Source: a virus
Reading direction: 5' to 3' (one strand)
IMG/VR virus record: IMGVR_UViG_3300042907_000375
Coordinates: 1-25,795 of that record
Length of the DNA stretch: 25,795 nt
Shown here: positions 8,859-15,594 of the stretch, in pieces
Layout: the number at the start of each line of letters is the position of its first letter
Position numbering within the stretch: position 1 is the first letter of the stretch
Notes under the pieces: generated by a model
Database searches by the model: none
What the model saw: the letters and a program-made list of their open reading frames with translations, nothing else
Told to the model about the DNA's origin: nothing
Program-made: the position numbers and the translations under genes

Positions 8859-8891
8859 AAAAAAAAGAGGATGCTAGTATATAGCACCCTC
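8859..8891 (-). terminator. Rho-independent terminator after pstS
   Basis: Read on the minus strand, a 10-bp stem (8882-8891 pairing with 8867-8876, one G-U pair) closes a 5-nt loop and runs into eight T residues (8866-8859). It lies 17 nt past the pstS stop and separates pstS from the glycan module. Confidence 0.92.
8877..8883 (-). promoter_or_regulatory. TATATAC motif in terminator loop, candidate late promoter
   Basis: The minus-strand heptamer TATATAC fills the loop of the pstS terminator and ends 32 nt before the ATG of the GT2 gene. The same motif sits in the same place relative to the next gene at 9912-9918 and 18386-18392. By analogy with the T4 late TATAAATA element it may start transcription inside the hairpin; this is inference. 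Confidence 0.4.
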
Positions 8892-8907
8892 TCCACAAAG
8901 TCAACTA

Positions 8908-9870
8908 TTACTTAAGCGGAATAAGACCCTTGTCTACGAGATAGCCATCCTCGCCAATAGCATCTTCACTCTTGTATTCTTCCATAAACTTCTTCAAGTC
9001 CGGATTAGATTCCAGATGTGAAGTCTTGAAGTATACATAAAGCTTACGTGAGATAGGATATTCACCAGCAGCGATTGCATCATATTCAGGAACAACACCA
9101 TTAACAGTAGTGCCTGAGATTGCATTTGCATTCTGTTCAAGGAAAGAGAATCCGAAGATACCTAAAGCCTTAGGATTAGCCTGAATCTTCTGAACGATTA
9201 GATTGTCATTCTCACCAGCTTCAACATATGCACCGTCTTCACGAACAGAATGACAGAATGATTTTGCATCTTCTGGTGATACGATGATGTTGTTTTTCTT
9301 AATGACAGACTTACATTCCTTTTCAAATACCAATTCAATAAATGAATCGCGGGTACCTGAAGTTGGCGGCGGGCCTAGAACTTCGATTTTGTCAGCAGGA
9401 AGATCATCACGAATGTCCTTCCATGTCTTAGCAGTATTCTCTTTAAAACCACCATCCACGAAAACATACTTGGCTAGAGCCTTGTAAATATCTTCGGTTG
9501 TTAGTTTCATATCGACATGATCCTTAGATGCAGCTAGGACAATAGCATCAATACCAATTTCAATGACTTCTGTTCCCTTAACGCCAGCCTTAGCACAAGC
9601 CTCAACTTCTTCCTTCTTCATCTCGCGCGAAGCATTAACTGCATCAGGAGTATCTGCGCCATCACCAGCACAGAACAACTTAATGCCACCACCAGTACCA
9701 GTAGATTCAACGATTGGTGCAGATACACCATTCTTCTTAGCAAACTGTTCTGCTACAGCGGTTGTGAAAGGATAAACGGTAGATGAGCCGACGATGCGGA
9801 TTGCATCACTGGCAAGTGCGGGCGCAATAGATAGACCTAGTGCGGCGGCTATAACTAATAGTCTCTTCAT
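8908..9870 (-). CDS. pstS: Phosphate-binding periplasmic protein PstS
   Basis: This 320-residue substrate-binding protein of the PstSCAB phosphate ABC importer starts with a signal peptide (MKRLLVIAAALGLSIAPALA, cleavage likely after ALA). The mature part begins AIRIVGSSTVYPF, with the phosphate-contacting GSST loop, and continues with ESTGTGGGIKLFC and GPPPTSGTRDSF, the conserved second-lobe loop. Host PstBCA would have to serve as its partners. Phage pstS is known from cyanophages and pelagiphages, where it is thought to sustain phosphate uptake during infection. Start: the ATG at 9882 is part of the ribosome-site region. The ATG at 9870 follows GGAG by 6 nt and gives the clean signal peptide. 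Terminators lie on both sides, so it is probably a single-gene unit. I saw no clear Pho box. Confidence 0.94.
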   Translation of the reverse strand: MKRLLVIAAALGLSIAPALASDAIRIVGSSTVYPFTTAVAEQFAKKNGVSAPIVESTGTGGGIKLFCAGDGADTPDAVNASREMKKEEVEACAKAGVKGTEVIEIGIDAIVLAASKDHVDMKLTTEDIYKALAKYVFVDGGFKENTAKTWKDIRDDLPADKIEVLGPPPTSGTRDSFIELVFEKECKSVIKKNNIIVSPEDAKSFCHSVREDGAYVEAGENDNLIVQKIQANPKALGIFGFSFLEQNANAISGTTVNGVVPEYDAIAAGEYPISRKLYVYFKTSHLESNPDLKKFMEEYKSEDAIGEDGYLVDKGLIPLK

Positions 9871-9882
9871 ACACTTCTCCAT

Positions 9883-9913
9883 AAAAAACAGAGGGAAACA
9901 ATTTCCCCTCTGT
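9883..9913 (-). terminator. Rho-independent terminator between the small gene and pstS
   Basis: On the minus strand ACAGAGGGGAAA (9913-9902) pairs with TTTCCCTCTGT (9898-9888) with one bulged G, followed by six T residues (9888-9883). It ends only about 3 nt before the pstS ribosome binding site, so it isolates pstS from the hsp20 transcript. Confidence 0.88.
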
Positions 9914-9918
9914 ATATA
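9912..9918 (-). promoter_or_regulatory. TATATAC motif at terminator stem, candidate pstS promoter
   Basis: The minus-strand heptamer TATATAC abuts the left arm of the terminator and ends 41 nt before the pstS ATG. No TTGACA-like box lies 17 nt upstream of it, so it is not a standard housekeeping promoter. A start just downstream would remove part of the hairpin from the new transcript. Inference from position and from two similar sites. Confidence 0.35.
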
Positions 9919-9965
9919 TTGTTATCGGCCTGATAGCCAGTCTGACTCTTCATTTGTATAAGGAG

Positions 9966-10118
9966 TCATAGCCAATTACTCTTCTCATTGTAGGACTTAC
10001 GGTCCCACTCACGCTGAAGCCATTCTAAGTGAGCTTGATCGGTAGCTTGACAAAGATAATCATACATGCGTTGTTGTTCACTCTTTCGAGTGAATAGCTT
10101 CTTCAGTGTTCTTATCAT
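9966..10118 (-). CDS. Small 50-residue protein, DUF3563-like
   Basis: A 50-codon frame begins with an ATG overlapping the hsp20 stop (TAATG), so it should be translated with Hsp20. The peptide is basic at its N-terminus (MIRTLKKLFTRKSEQQ) and then reads YDYLCQATDQAHLEWLQREW. That resembles the small proteobacterial DUF3563 proteins (YLAxAxDxxDLExRxRxxDR). Function of that family is unknown. Length, coupling and phage-like codons support a real gene. The family call is from memory and tentative. Confidence 0.6.
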   Translation of the reverse strand: MIRTLKKLFTRKSEQQRMYDYLCQATDQAHLEWLQREWDRKSYNEKSNWL

Positions 10119-10618
10119 TATTTCTCGCCGTATTTCTCTGATAAGAACTGCTTCGTAGCTTCGCCGTTATGATCAGCTGGCTTTTCACCAATATTGATCT
10201 TCTTAGGCTTCTTGTCTTCTGGAATGAAGCGTTCAAGCCAAATCTTTAGCATACCATTGATAAGGTCTGCATTCTTAATTTCAATTGTATCGGCCAGAGC
10301 GAACTGGCGAGTAAATGCGCGTTCTGCAATTCCCTTGAAGATATAATTGTCGTCGGTGTCGTTTGTATGAATATTGCCCTTTACGGTAAGTTTACCGTCC
10401 TCTAACTCAAGTTCTAGATCCTGCTTACCGAAACCAGCAACAGCGATTTCAATAACGTAGGTGTTTTCACTAGTCTGTCTGATATTGTAAGGAGGATAAG
10501 TTGGAATCTTAGGCATTGATTCGCTGAGTTCAGCGATCTTCTTTAAGATGGGCTCAAAACCGACAGTGGTGTTGAATTGCTTGGCGAAAGAAAAGGGGTC
10601 GTAATTTAACTTGTGCAT
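10118..10618 (-). CDS. hsp20: Small heat shock protein Hsp20 (IbpA type)
   Basis: This 166-residue alpha-crystallin-domain holdase binds unfolding proteins and passes them to DnaK/ClpB. The domain runs from YPPYNIRQTSENTYVIEIAV (about 41-60) through GFGKQDLELELEDGKLTV, FKGIAERAFTRQFALADTIE and NGMLKIWLERFIPEDKKPK. It is close to class A IbpA proteins of proteobacteria, with a longer C-terminal tail (EKPADHNGEATKQFLSEKYGEK); INIG stands near the usual IxI anchor. Hsp20 is a common auxiliary gene in T4-like cyanophages and may help virion or host protein folding during infection. It has its own promoter and a leader of about 150 nt with a ROSE-like hairpin over the ribosome binding site, so heat-induced translation is likely. 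Confidence 0.96.
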   Translation of the reverse strand: MHKLNYDPFSFAKQFNTTVGFEPILKKIAELSESMPKIPTYPPYNIRQTSENTYVIEIAVAGFGKQDLELELEDGKLTVKGNIHTNDTDDNYIFKGIAERAFTRQFALADTIEIKNADLINGMLKIWLERFIPEDKKPKKINIGEKPADHNGEATKQFLSEKYGEK

Positions 10619-10771
10619 ATGTAACTCCTATTAAGCAAGTTGTTTATATCTCTTCCCATTAGGCGAAGAGTGGAGCGGGAATGAGGTTTGACACTCACAT
10701 CACCTTGGGGGTGCCAAGGCATTTTCATTAAACTATCCCGCAAATGTGAGTACGCATTACTCATTCTCACA
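10619..10771 (-). promoter_or_regulatory. ROSE-like RNA thermometer in the hsp20 leader
   Basis: The predicted leader is about 153 nt and folds by eye into four stem-loops. I: TGTGAG/CTCACA (10771-10745). II: GCGGGA/TCCCGC (10741-10736 with 10680-10675) enclosing CCTTGG/CCAAGG (10719-10703). III: CTCTTC/GAAGAG (10670-10650). IV: 10641-10623. In hairpin IV AACTTGCT pairs with AGGAGTT, which contains the Shine-Dalgarno AGGAG 6 nt before the ATG. The pairing needs a G opposite G and one unpaired T in TTGCT, exactly the UYGCU-AGGA arrangement of ROSE elements in rhizobial small heat shock genes. Known family: the last hairpin melts on heating and frees the ribosome site. Assignment is by eye, without folding software. 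Confidence 0.78.
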
Positions 10772-10777
10772 CTGGTA

Positions 10778-10806
10778 TATATAACACTTCTGGTCTGAAA
10801 TGTCAA
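10778..10806 (-). promoter_or_regulatory. Housekeeping-sigma promoter of hsp20
   Basis: TTGACA (10806-10801), 17-nt spacer, TATATA (10783-10778). The predicted start is near 10771, at the base of the first leader hairpin. The -35 box begins 3 nt past the stop of the fibre gene. A TATATAC heptamer (10781-10775) overlaps the -10 box. Confidence 0.8.
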
Positions 10807-10809
10807 GTA

Positions 10810-11736
10810 CTACCAAGGTAAAATCGGTGTTCTTTTCCATTGATTAGTTGCGACACAGATATAAAGATAATCGCCATCCCAAGAAATTTGACCAACATTT
10901 CCTGTAGTCGCGGCAAGAGGCACTGTGACATTGCTGAGAAGATGAATATCTGTCATTTTTAGGCCACCTGCAACGGTAACAGATGTGTTGGATATCTTAG
11001 TATTAGCCCAGTTATTTGCCACCGCACCTACGATATTGGTATACACGTTTGCGCCAGCACCAACACTAACACCGGTTGTTATCATATAGTTATTGCCAGC
11101 AGTACCGACTTCTATGGCATATACATTAGCTCCAGCACCGACAGAAATTCCAACCGCATTCGTATAGTTGTTGCCGGCTGCGCCGACTTCTAAAGTATAA
11201 GAATTGGACGATGAACCAGAGCTTGTGCTGATTGAAAGTGCGTATGCATTTGCAGCTAAACCTGTTGCTGCAATCTGAACATTTGACCAAACATTAGAGG
11301 CTGCACCGACCTCTATAGCGTAGTTGTTCGCGGATAAACCAGTTGCAGCGATTTGAACATTTGACCAAACATTAGAGGCTGCACCGACCTCTATAGCGTA
11401 GTTGTTTGCAGCTAAACCTGTTGCGGAAATCTGGATGTTTGTCCAATCATTAGCTGCTGAACCTGTTGCTGCAATCTGAACATTTGTCCAAGCGTTAGAG
11501 GCCGCACCTACCTGTAGAGTATAATTATTCGTTGCAATAAAAGCTTCGGTAACATTTGAACCGCCAACAAAAGAAACATCAGTTATGACTTGAGGCACTA
11601 CAATGGTAAGATTAGCAACATTGCCATTTACCAATACGCGCTCTAGATCGGTGTCTTGGCGCAAATCGCGGAAGTTCTCATCCAATTCGCCATATGTTAA
11701 GGCTTCATCTTTTACGCCTCTATATGTAATAGTCAT
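10810..11736 (-). CDS. Repetitive tail-fibre-like structural protein
   Basis: This 308-residue protein begins MTITYRGVKDEALTYGELDE and NFRDL, an N-terminal block (LTYxELDxNFRDL) I know from fibre-like proteins of T4-like phages. Residues about 70-265 are low-complexity repeats rich in Ala, Asn, Gly, Val and Tyr. The core unit is 26 residues (NNYAIEVGAASNVWSNVQIA...), itself two 13-residue halves, ending in degenerate copies such as ISVGAGANVYAIEVG. Such repeats usually form a trimeric beta-rich shaft. The C-terminus (GQISWDGDYLYICVATNQWK) is a cap seen on other phage fibres. The ATG at 11736 overlaps the previous stop (TAATG). A structural role is well supported; receptor binding is inference. 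Confidence 0.82.
   Translation of the reverse strand: MTITYRGVKDEALTYGELDENFRDLRQDTDLERVLVNGNVANLTIVVPQVITDVSFVGGSNVTEAFIATNNYTLQVGAASNAWTNVQIAATGSAANDWTNIQISATGLAANNYAIEVGAASNVWSNVQIAATGLSANNYAIEVGAASNVWSNVQIAATGLAANAYALSISTSSGSSSNSYTLEVGAAGNNYTNAVGISVGAGANVYAIEVGTAGNNYMITTGVSVGAGANVYTNIVGAVANNWANTKISNTSVTVAGGLKMTDIHLLSNVTVPLAATTGNVGQISWDGDYLYICVATNQWKRTPILPW
11040..11530 (-). repeat. Tandem 78-bp coding repeats in the fibre gene
   Basis: A 52-bp block is identical at 11277-11328 and 11355-11406, exactly 78 bp apart, matching the 26-residue protein repeat. More diverged copies extend on both sides. The identity suggests recent duplication or gene conversion, so copy number could vary between isolates. 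Confidence 0.85.
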
Positions 11737-12029
11737 TAATATTGCTCCACTTGCGTATTCGCTGTATAAGCGCCTGTATAACTGTTATTGCCATCTATGT
11801 ATATGCCAACATATGATACGAAGGTATTACCTTCATAGCCCGGATTATTTACTACATAGTCAGAATAGAAATAGCTACCAGCATCAGCATCAGCTTTATC
11901 CATAGTTGTGCCAGCACCAGGATAAAACTTTATAAGTCTATTCTTCCTACCACGAAGACGATAACGATAATCAACGCCGCTAGGTTCTAATTCTGTTCCT
12001 TCAGGAAGATTGTTGATTAGTACAACCAT
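11736..12029 (-). CDS. Small hypothetical protein of the tail module
   Basis: This 97-residue protein is not recognised. It is polar, with a basic stretch (YRYRLRGRKNRLIKFYPG) and a Tyr/Asn/Gly-rich C-terminal half (SYFYSDYVVNNPGYEGNTF; TGAYTANTQVEQY). There is no signal peptide or membrane segment. It sits between a PAAR spike protein and the fibre gene with TAATG overlaps at both ends, so it is likely a minor virion or assembly protein. That role rests on context alone. Confidence 0.7.
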   Translation of the reverse strand: MVVLINNLPEGTELEPSGVDYRYRLRGRKNRLIKFYPGAGTTMDKADADAGSYFYSDYVVNNPGYEGNTFVSYVGIYIDGNNSYTGAYTANTQVEQY

Positions 12030-12340
12030 TAACCGCCCGCAAATGTATTATCAGAACCAGAAGAAGATGCATTTGGCACCCAACTCCCATGACCACCAGT
12101 GCCGTCTAATAACCTATGAACACCTATGCCATTAACAAAAACTGTGCTACTGCCCGCCTTAGCAGGATCACCACAATTCGTCTTATCGCCAATACGAACA
12201 ACCTTAGCGCCATTCACGAACGTATCTGGTGAACCATCTTTATAGCTCGTTCTATGAAAAGGATTAGGTGTCATACTTTCATGCCCAATATGCTTATCTA
12301 CTCCCACTCTTGTTATCGACTTATTAGCTATTTGTGGCAT
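12029..12340 (-). CDS. PAAR-domain tail spike tip protein
   Basis: This 103-residue protein has the glycine-rich PAAR layout: NGAKVVRIGDKTNCGDPAKA, then GSSTVFVNGIGVHRLLDGTG, then GHGSWVPNASSSGSDNTFAG. PAAR proteins form a small metal-binding cone that sharpens the central spike of contractile tails (gp5.4 in T4). The Cys and His residues here could hold the metal. The protein consists of the domain alone, without an effector extension. The ATG at 12340 overlaps the dut stop (TAATG), an odd pairing of a nucleotide enzyme with a spike gene, but such mixed order is seen in T4-like phages. Confidence 0.85.
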   Translation of the reverse strand: MPQIANKSITRVGVDKHIGHESMTPNPFHRTSYKDGSPDTFVNGAKVVRIGDKTNCGDPAKAGSSTVFVNGIGVHRLLDGTGGHGSWVPNASSSGSDNTFAGG

Positions 12341-12930
12341 TATGCTACCTTCTTTGGTCTTCCTCTACCGCGCTTGATCGGCTCTTCTGAGGCTATTGTA
12401 TATTGTATATCTTCTGGATTGAACACAGCAACACCTGTCGACCCTAGCCCGCCCACGCGATCTGTTTTCTGAGTTGGTGCTTCCATGATTTCCCATAGTA
12501 TATATTCTTCTTTCTTGACTAATTCGCCTTGAGCGATACGGTCACCGTTCGCAATATCTTGCTCTACTTCTGAATTGTTGGTCAAGAGAATAAAAGTTTC
12601 TTGAATGTAATCCGAATCAATAACAGCTTCAAGATTGGCTAAGACGAGGCCCTGCTTATAAGAAAGGCCTGAGCGAGGATGGATGCGAACAGAATATCCT
12701 TCAGGGATATCAAAGATCAAACCAGTTGGTACTAGTACACGATCACCAGGCATAATGCGGATAACACCATTCGATAGCGATCTTTCAAATGGTGCATTAT
12801 ACATGTTATATCCAAAGTAGCTGTACTTGCCTTCGGCCTGAAATGAAATATCAAAACAAGCAGCCTGTTTGGTTCCAAATCTCGGCAATACGATATTTGG
12901 ATTTGTCTTATATACGTTCAATCTATTCAT
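12340..12930 (-). CDS. dut: dUTPase with C-terminal AT-hook-like tail
   Basis: This trimeric dUTP pyrophosphatase (dUTP to dUMP and pyrophosphate) keeps dUTP out of DNA and feeds thymidylate synthesis. Its five family motifs are present: ACFDI (24-28), RIHPRSGLS (82-90), EAVIDSDYIQE (101-111), NGDRIAQ (128-134) and RVGGLGSTG (158-166). Motif 1 has Phe where Tyr is common, and motif 3 lacks the usual YRG. It is longer (196) than typical bacterial enzymes (about 150), partly because of a 30-residue tail ending KRGRGRPKK. That contains the GRP core of AT-hook DNA-binding motifs. The ATG at 12930 has CGGAG 7 nt upstream. Confidence 0.93.
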   Translation of the reverse strand: MNRLNVYKTNPNIVLPRFGTKQAACFDISFQAEGKYSYFGYNMYNAPFERSLSNGVIRIMPGDRVLVPTGLIFDIPEGYSVRIHPRSGLSYKQGLVLANLEAVIDSDYIQETFILLTNNSEVEQDIANGDRIAQGELVKKEEYILWEIMEAPTQKTDRVGGLGSTGVAVFNPEDIQYTIASEEPIKRGRGRPKKVA

Positions 12931-12953
12931 GATATACTCCGTTCATTAATTAA

Positions 12954-13685
12954 TTAAAGTGGTTCAACAGCAAGACCTGTCTTGATAAGAATCAAATCAA
13001 AAGCTGCTGTGTATCTGCCATTGTTGGATCTTGTTGTAATTCTCACATCAATATCAGATTTTTCAGGAATAGGAATAGGCGTAGAAAAATTATAAGTGTA
13101 TTGCCCGCCAGCGCCCGCAACTTCAAAAGAATGTCCTACTCTGAAAGAAGTCTGTCCAAAATATCTAACAAACATGTTACCCGTAGCATCCGCAGCGGCC
13201 TGCGCTGACATTGTTCCCTGCTTTAAGTATGCGGTATAATTTGCAGGCACAGTATATACTGACATAAGTGTCTGTGCAAGTCCAGCAGTAATTCTTGCGA
13301 CTGTTGTTGAGTTTACTTTTATATCTATATTGTTTGTATTTGTTGCCGAACAGAATGCTCTATACACGCGAATGAATGATTTGATTGTGGTTGCCGCGCC
13401 GCCAGAAATGGTAACAGTTTCATCGATTGTGTTATAGTCGGCGTCTAATCCATAGATTGTAACAGTTTTACCATTTTCTGTTGCATTCGCGGCGATTGTT
13501 AATGTCGATGCTGACGCAAAAGCTGACCAAGGATATAGAGTGTCTCCAACATCCCAAATTGTTCCTGTCGTATTTGTAGACATTGAGGGCACAGCTCCAA
13601 ACTTATGAATATAAGTTGTGCCTTTTACCAGGCCTCTAGCTATATTTAATTCTAGACTTTCTGTTGGATAATAAGCTATTCCCAT
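12954..13685 (-). CDS. Putative virion structural protein
   Basis: This 243-residue, beta-rich, Thr/Ala/Asn-rich protein has no signal peptide. It begins MGIAYYPTESLELNIARGLV, followed by VPSMSTNTTGTIWDVGDTLY and an Ig-like or jelly-roll stretch (ENGKTVTIYGLDADYNTIDE). This block resembles structural proteins of unknown place that I recall from T4-like marine phages. The compact composition and location ahead of the PAAR and fibre genes support a virion role. It starts 2 nt after the regA stop with AGGA upstream. Function beyond structure cannot be assigned. Confidence 0.72.
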   Translation of the reverse strand: MGIAYYPTESLELNIARGLVKGTTYIHKFGAVPSMSTNTTGTIWDVGDTLYPWSAFASASTLTIAANATENGKTVTIYGLDADYNTIDETVTISGGAATTIKSFIRVYRAFCSATNTNNIDIKVNSTTVARITAGLAQTLMSVYTVPANYTAYLKQGTMSAQAAADATGNMFVRYFGQTSFRVGHSFEVAGAGGQYTYNFSTPIPIPEKSDIDVRITTRSNNGRYTAAFDLILIKTGLAVEPL

Positions 13686-13686
13686 A

Positions 13687-14091
13687 TTATTCTTCCTTGC
13701 GTTTCTTGCCTATGTTGTATTTAACTACAAGGTTCCATTCGCTCTTTTCTTTATGAGAAATGATTTTGATATGGGACAAAGGAGCTACAGGCACTGCACT
13801 TTTACTTTCATCTACTAGATCAACTAGTTCCCATTCATATAGAAGATTTGCTATTGTATTGAGACGACCTCTATCATCGTCGGTAAATTCAGACTGTTTT
13901 CCGTCTAACAGAAACAGTTGCTTAAAATGGACAATGTAATACTTGCCTTGTTTATGTAATATGTGGCAAGACTGATAAAGAGTCTTTTCTTTTTTGGAAG
14001 CCACGCCCATGCGCGATAAAGTTTCACGCACCTTCAAAAAATTATCAGGATCTGGTAGCGTCACCTCCACTAATTCGTTTATGTCTAACAT
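13687..14091 (-). CDS. regA: RegA translational repressor
   Basis: This 134-residue protein is homologous to T4 RegA, which binds early phage mRNAs at their initiation sites and blocks ribosomes. Aligned from memory, DNFLKVRETLSRMGVASKKE and LYQSCHILHKQGKYYIVHFK match T4 blocks DFLKVKETLTRMGIANNK and LYQSCHILQKKGLYYIVHFK almost residue for residue. ISHKEKSEWNLVVKYNIGKK matches the C-terminus. The chosen ATG at 14091 adds six residues to the T4 N-terminus but has AAAGGTGG upstream. It overlaps gene 62 by 47 nt, keeping the T4 order 44-62-regA. Confidence 0.95.
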   Translation of the reverse strand: MLDINELVEVTLPDPDNFLKVRETLSRMGVASKKEKTLYQSCHILHKQGKYYIVHFKQLFLLDGKQSEFTDDDRGRLNTIANLLYEWELVDLVDESKSAVPVAPLSHIKIISHKEKSEWNLVVKYNIGKKRKEE

Positions 14092-14470
14092 TCAAACCAC
14101 CTTTATTTAAATTCTTTTTGATCTGTTCGATCTGAGCATCAGACAAAATGGACAAAGCTTCTTTAGCTTTTTCGTTTGAGTAGTTGTAATACTCTTTCAC
14201 TGCATCCAAGTTTTCTTGCGTCTCACGCTTTTGCCATTTCTGGAAGGGCCTCTTATATGCCCTAACCGTATTTAGTAGGTAGTGGTATTGTAGAAGATTA
14301 TCGGTGGAGGGCATCATATTCATCTGATTGGACGCCATTACCATATCCAGATGAAAGGATATGGAACGGTTAACGACGAACGGGACATAATCCCGCTCGT
14401 TCTCAGTAGTTACTACTATCTTCTTTGTCTGCTGAATAGATGGTATAATATCTTTGAACAGGTCAGACAT
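14045..14470 (-). CDS. 62: Clamp loader small subunit gp62
   Basis: This 141-residue protein lies directly between gene 44 and regA, as gene 62 does in T4. It partners with four gp44 subunits to open and load the gp45 clamp. It is mostly helical (NLLQYHYLLNTVRAYKRPFQ; EYYNYSNEKAKEALSILSDA) and carries no ATPase motif, as expected. The gene 62 family is short and diverges quickly; T4 gp62 is about 187 residues. Start: a GTG at 14476 precedes the ATG at 14470. The ATG is preferred and overlaps the gp44 stop by 8 nt. Assignment relies partly on synteny. Confidence 0.88.
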   Translation of the reverse strand: MSDLFKDIIPSIQQTKKIVVTTENERDYVPFVVNRSISFHLDMVMASNQMNMMPSTDNLLQYHYLLNTVRAYKRPFQKWQKRETQENLDAVKEYYNYSNEKAKEALSILSDAQIEQIKKNLNKGGLNVRHKRISGGDATRS

Positions 14471-15410
14471 ATTCACAATCCACCATTAGCTCGGTTAGAC
14501 ATGCGACCAAGTTAATCTCCTGATCAGCCACAAATGCAGCTTGATACTGGTACTTTGAGATGATTACCACGGCCTGAGGAATGGATTCTGGCTTGAAGTA
14601 CTCGTACAGACTATCATAGACCTTGCGATAGATACGTGCAGGTTCAATATCAGAATTGGCTACACACCACTTTCGCATATCACCAAAGTTCTTATCCTTC
14701 AGGTGCTTAACCAGATCAGCAATCTTTCTAACATCAGATAATTGAGAAACAATGCCAGCATCAAGATTGCCGCTACCAGAAAAACGCTGTAGCTCATTAA
14801 GAGTACGTCTATAGTCGGGAAAATACTTTTCAATAATCTTCGCCAAAACGGCTTTGTCATAAGTCACACTCTCTTGTGTTAGAATATTCTCCATGCGCTT
14901 CATCAACTGCATGGCCATCTTTGCTTTCTCATCATTCTTCAATGCAAAGTCGATGACTGAACAACGAGAATGAATAGCATCAATCAGCTTGGACTTGAAG
15001 TTACAAGTGAAGATGAATGTGCAATTCTTGGCAAACTCTTCGATAGCGCCACGCATTGCGGCTTGGGCATCTGGAGTCATATAGTCAGCTTCGTCTAGGA
15101 TGATGACCTTCTTGCCACCAGTTAGAGATACAGTAGAAGCATAGCCGCGAATGGTAGTTCTCAGAACATCAATACCGCGATTTTCAGAGGCATTGATATA
15201 TAGATGATTGATACCAATCTCATCACACATTGCTTTTGCTACGGTGGTCTTACCGACACCCGCAGAACCAGTCAACATGAGATTAGGGATTTCTTGCTTT
15301 TCTACGTATTCTTGGAACGGCCTCTTTAGCCGATCAGGCAAAATACAGTCATCAATAGTCTTCGGGCGGTACTTCTCGACCCACAGGAAGGATTCGTTCG
15401 TCAATTTCAT
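14463..15410 (-). CDS. 44: Clamp loader large subunit gp44 (AAA+ ATPase)
   Basis: This 315-residue AAA+ ATPase drives loading of the gp45 sliding clamp. Walker A is GSAGVGKTT (48-56), Walker B is VIILDEAD (102-109), sensor 1 is FIFTCN (132-137), and the arginine finger is in SRC (148-150). It opens LWVEKYRPKTIDDCILP, as T4 gp44 does (EQKYRPSTIDECILP). A helical collar domain follows from about residue 230. The ATG at 15410 overlaps the small upstream gene by 59 nt. All ATPase residues are intact. Confidence 0.96.
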   Translation of the reverse strand: MKLTNESFLWVEKYRPKTIDDCILPDRLKRPFQEYVEKQEIPNLMLTGSAGVGKTTVAKAMCDEIGINHLYINASENRGIDVLRTTIRGYASTVSLTGGKKVIILDEADYMTPDAQAAMRGAIEEFAKNCTFIFTCNFKSKLIDAIHSRCSVIDFALKNDEKAKMAMQLMKRMENILTQESVTYDKAVLAKIIEKYFPDYRRTLNELQRFSGSGNLDAGIVSQLSDVRKIADLVKHLKDKNFGDMRKWCVANSDIEPARIYRKVYDSLYEYFKPESIPQAVVIISKYQYQAAFVADQEINLVACLTELMVDCEYV

Positions 15411-15594
15411 TCACCATCTTTTGAATTAGGAGTTTTGCGCCTTCACCGCCAAGTTGCTGAACATAGATCATCTTGGCGGTAACCATCATGTTGGAAGCCA
15501 ACATTAGCAAGTCTTCAACATTATCGCACATCATGATCTGCCTGTCAATAGGCTTCATGAGTTCGTCCATTCGTGCTATTACATCTTTGGTCAT
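15352..15594 (-). CDS. Small hypothetical protein between gp45 and gp44
   Basis: This 80-residue protein is not recognised. It is predicted mostly helical and Met-rich (PIDRQIMMCDNVEDLLMLAS; NMMVTAKMIYVQQL). I chose the ATG at 15594 because it overlaps the previous stop (TAATG) and is closest to the expected coupled start. In-frame ATGs at 15612 and 15627 are alternatives. Its place in the clamp/clamp-loader operon suggests a replication or late-transcription accessory role, by context only. Confidence 0.65.
   Translation of the reverse strand: MTKDVIARMDELMKPIDRQIMMCDNVEDLLMLASNMMVTAKMIYVQQLGGEGAKLLIQKMVNEIDERILPVGREVPPEDY

Noticed and set aside
9922-9969. 15-codon frame after the 50-residue gene
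   Set aside because: Too short to support as a gene from sequence alone; recorded as an observation only.
10606-10806. 66-codon minus-strand frame upstream of hsp20
   Set aside because: It covers the hsp20 promoter and structured leader and has no ribosome site; the regulatory reading explains the sequence better.
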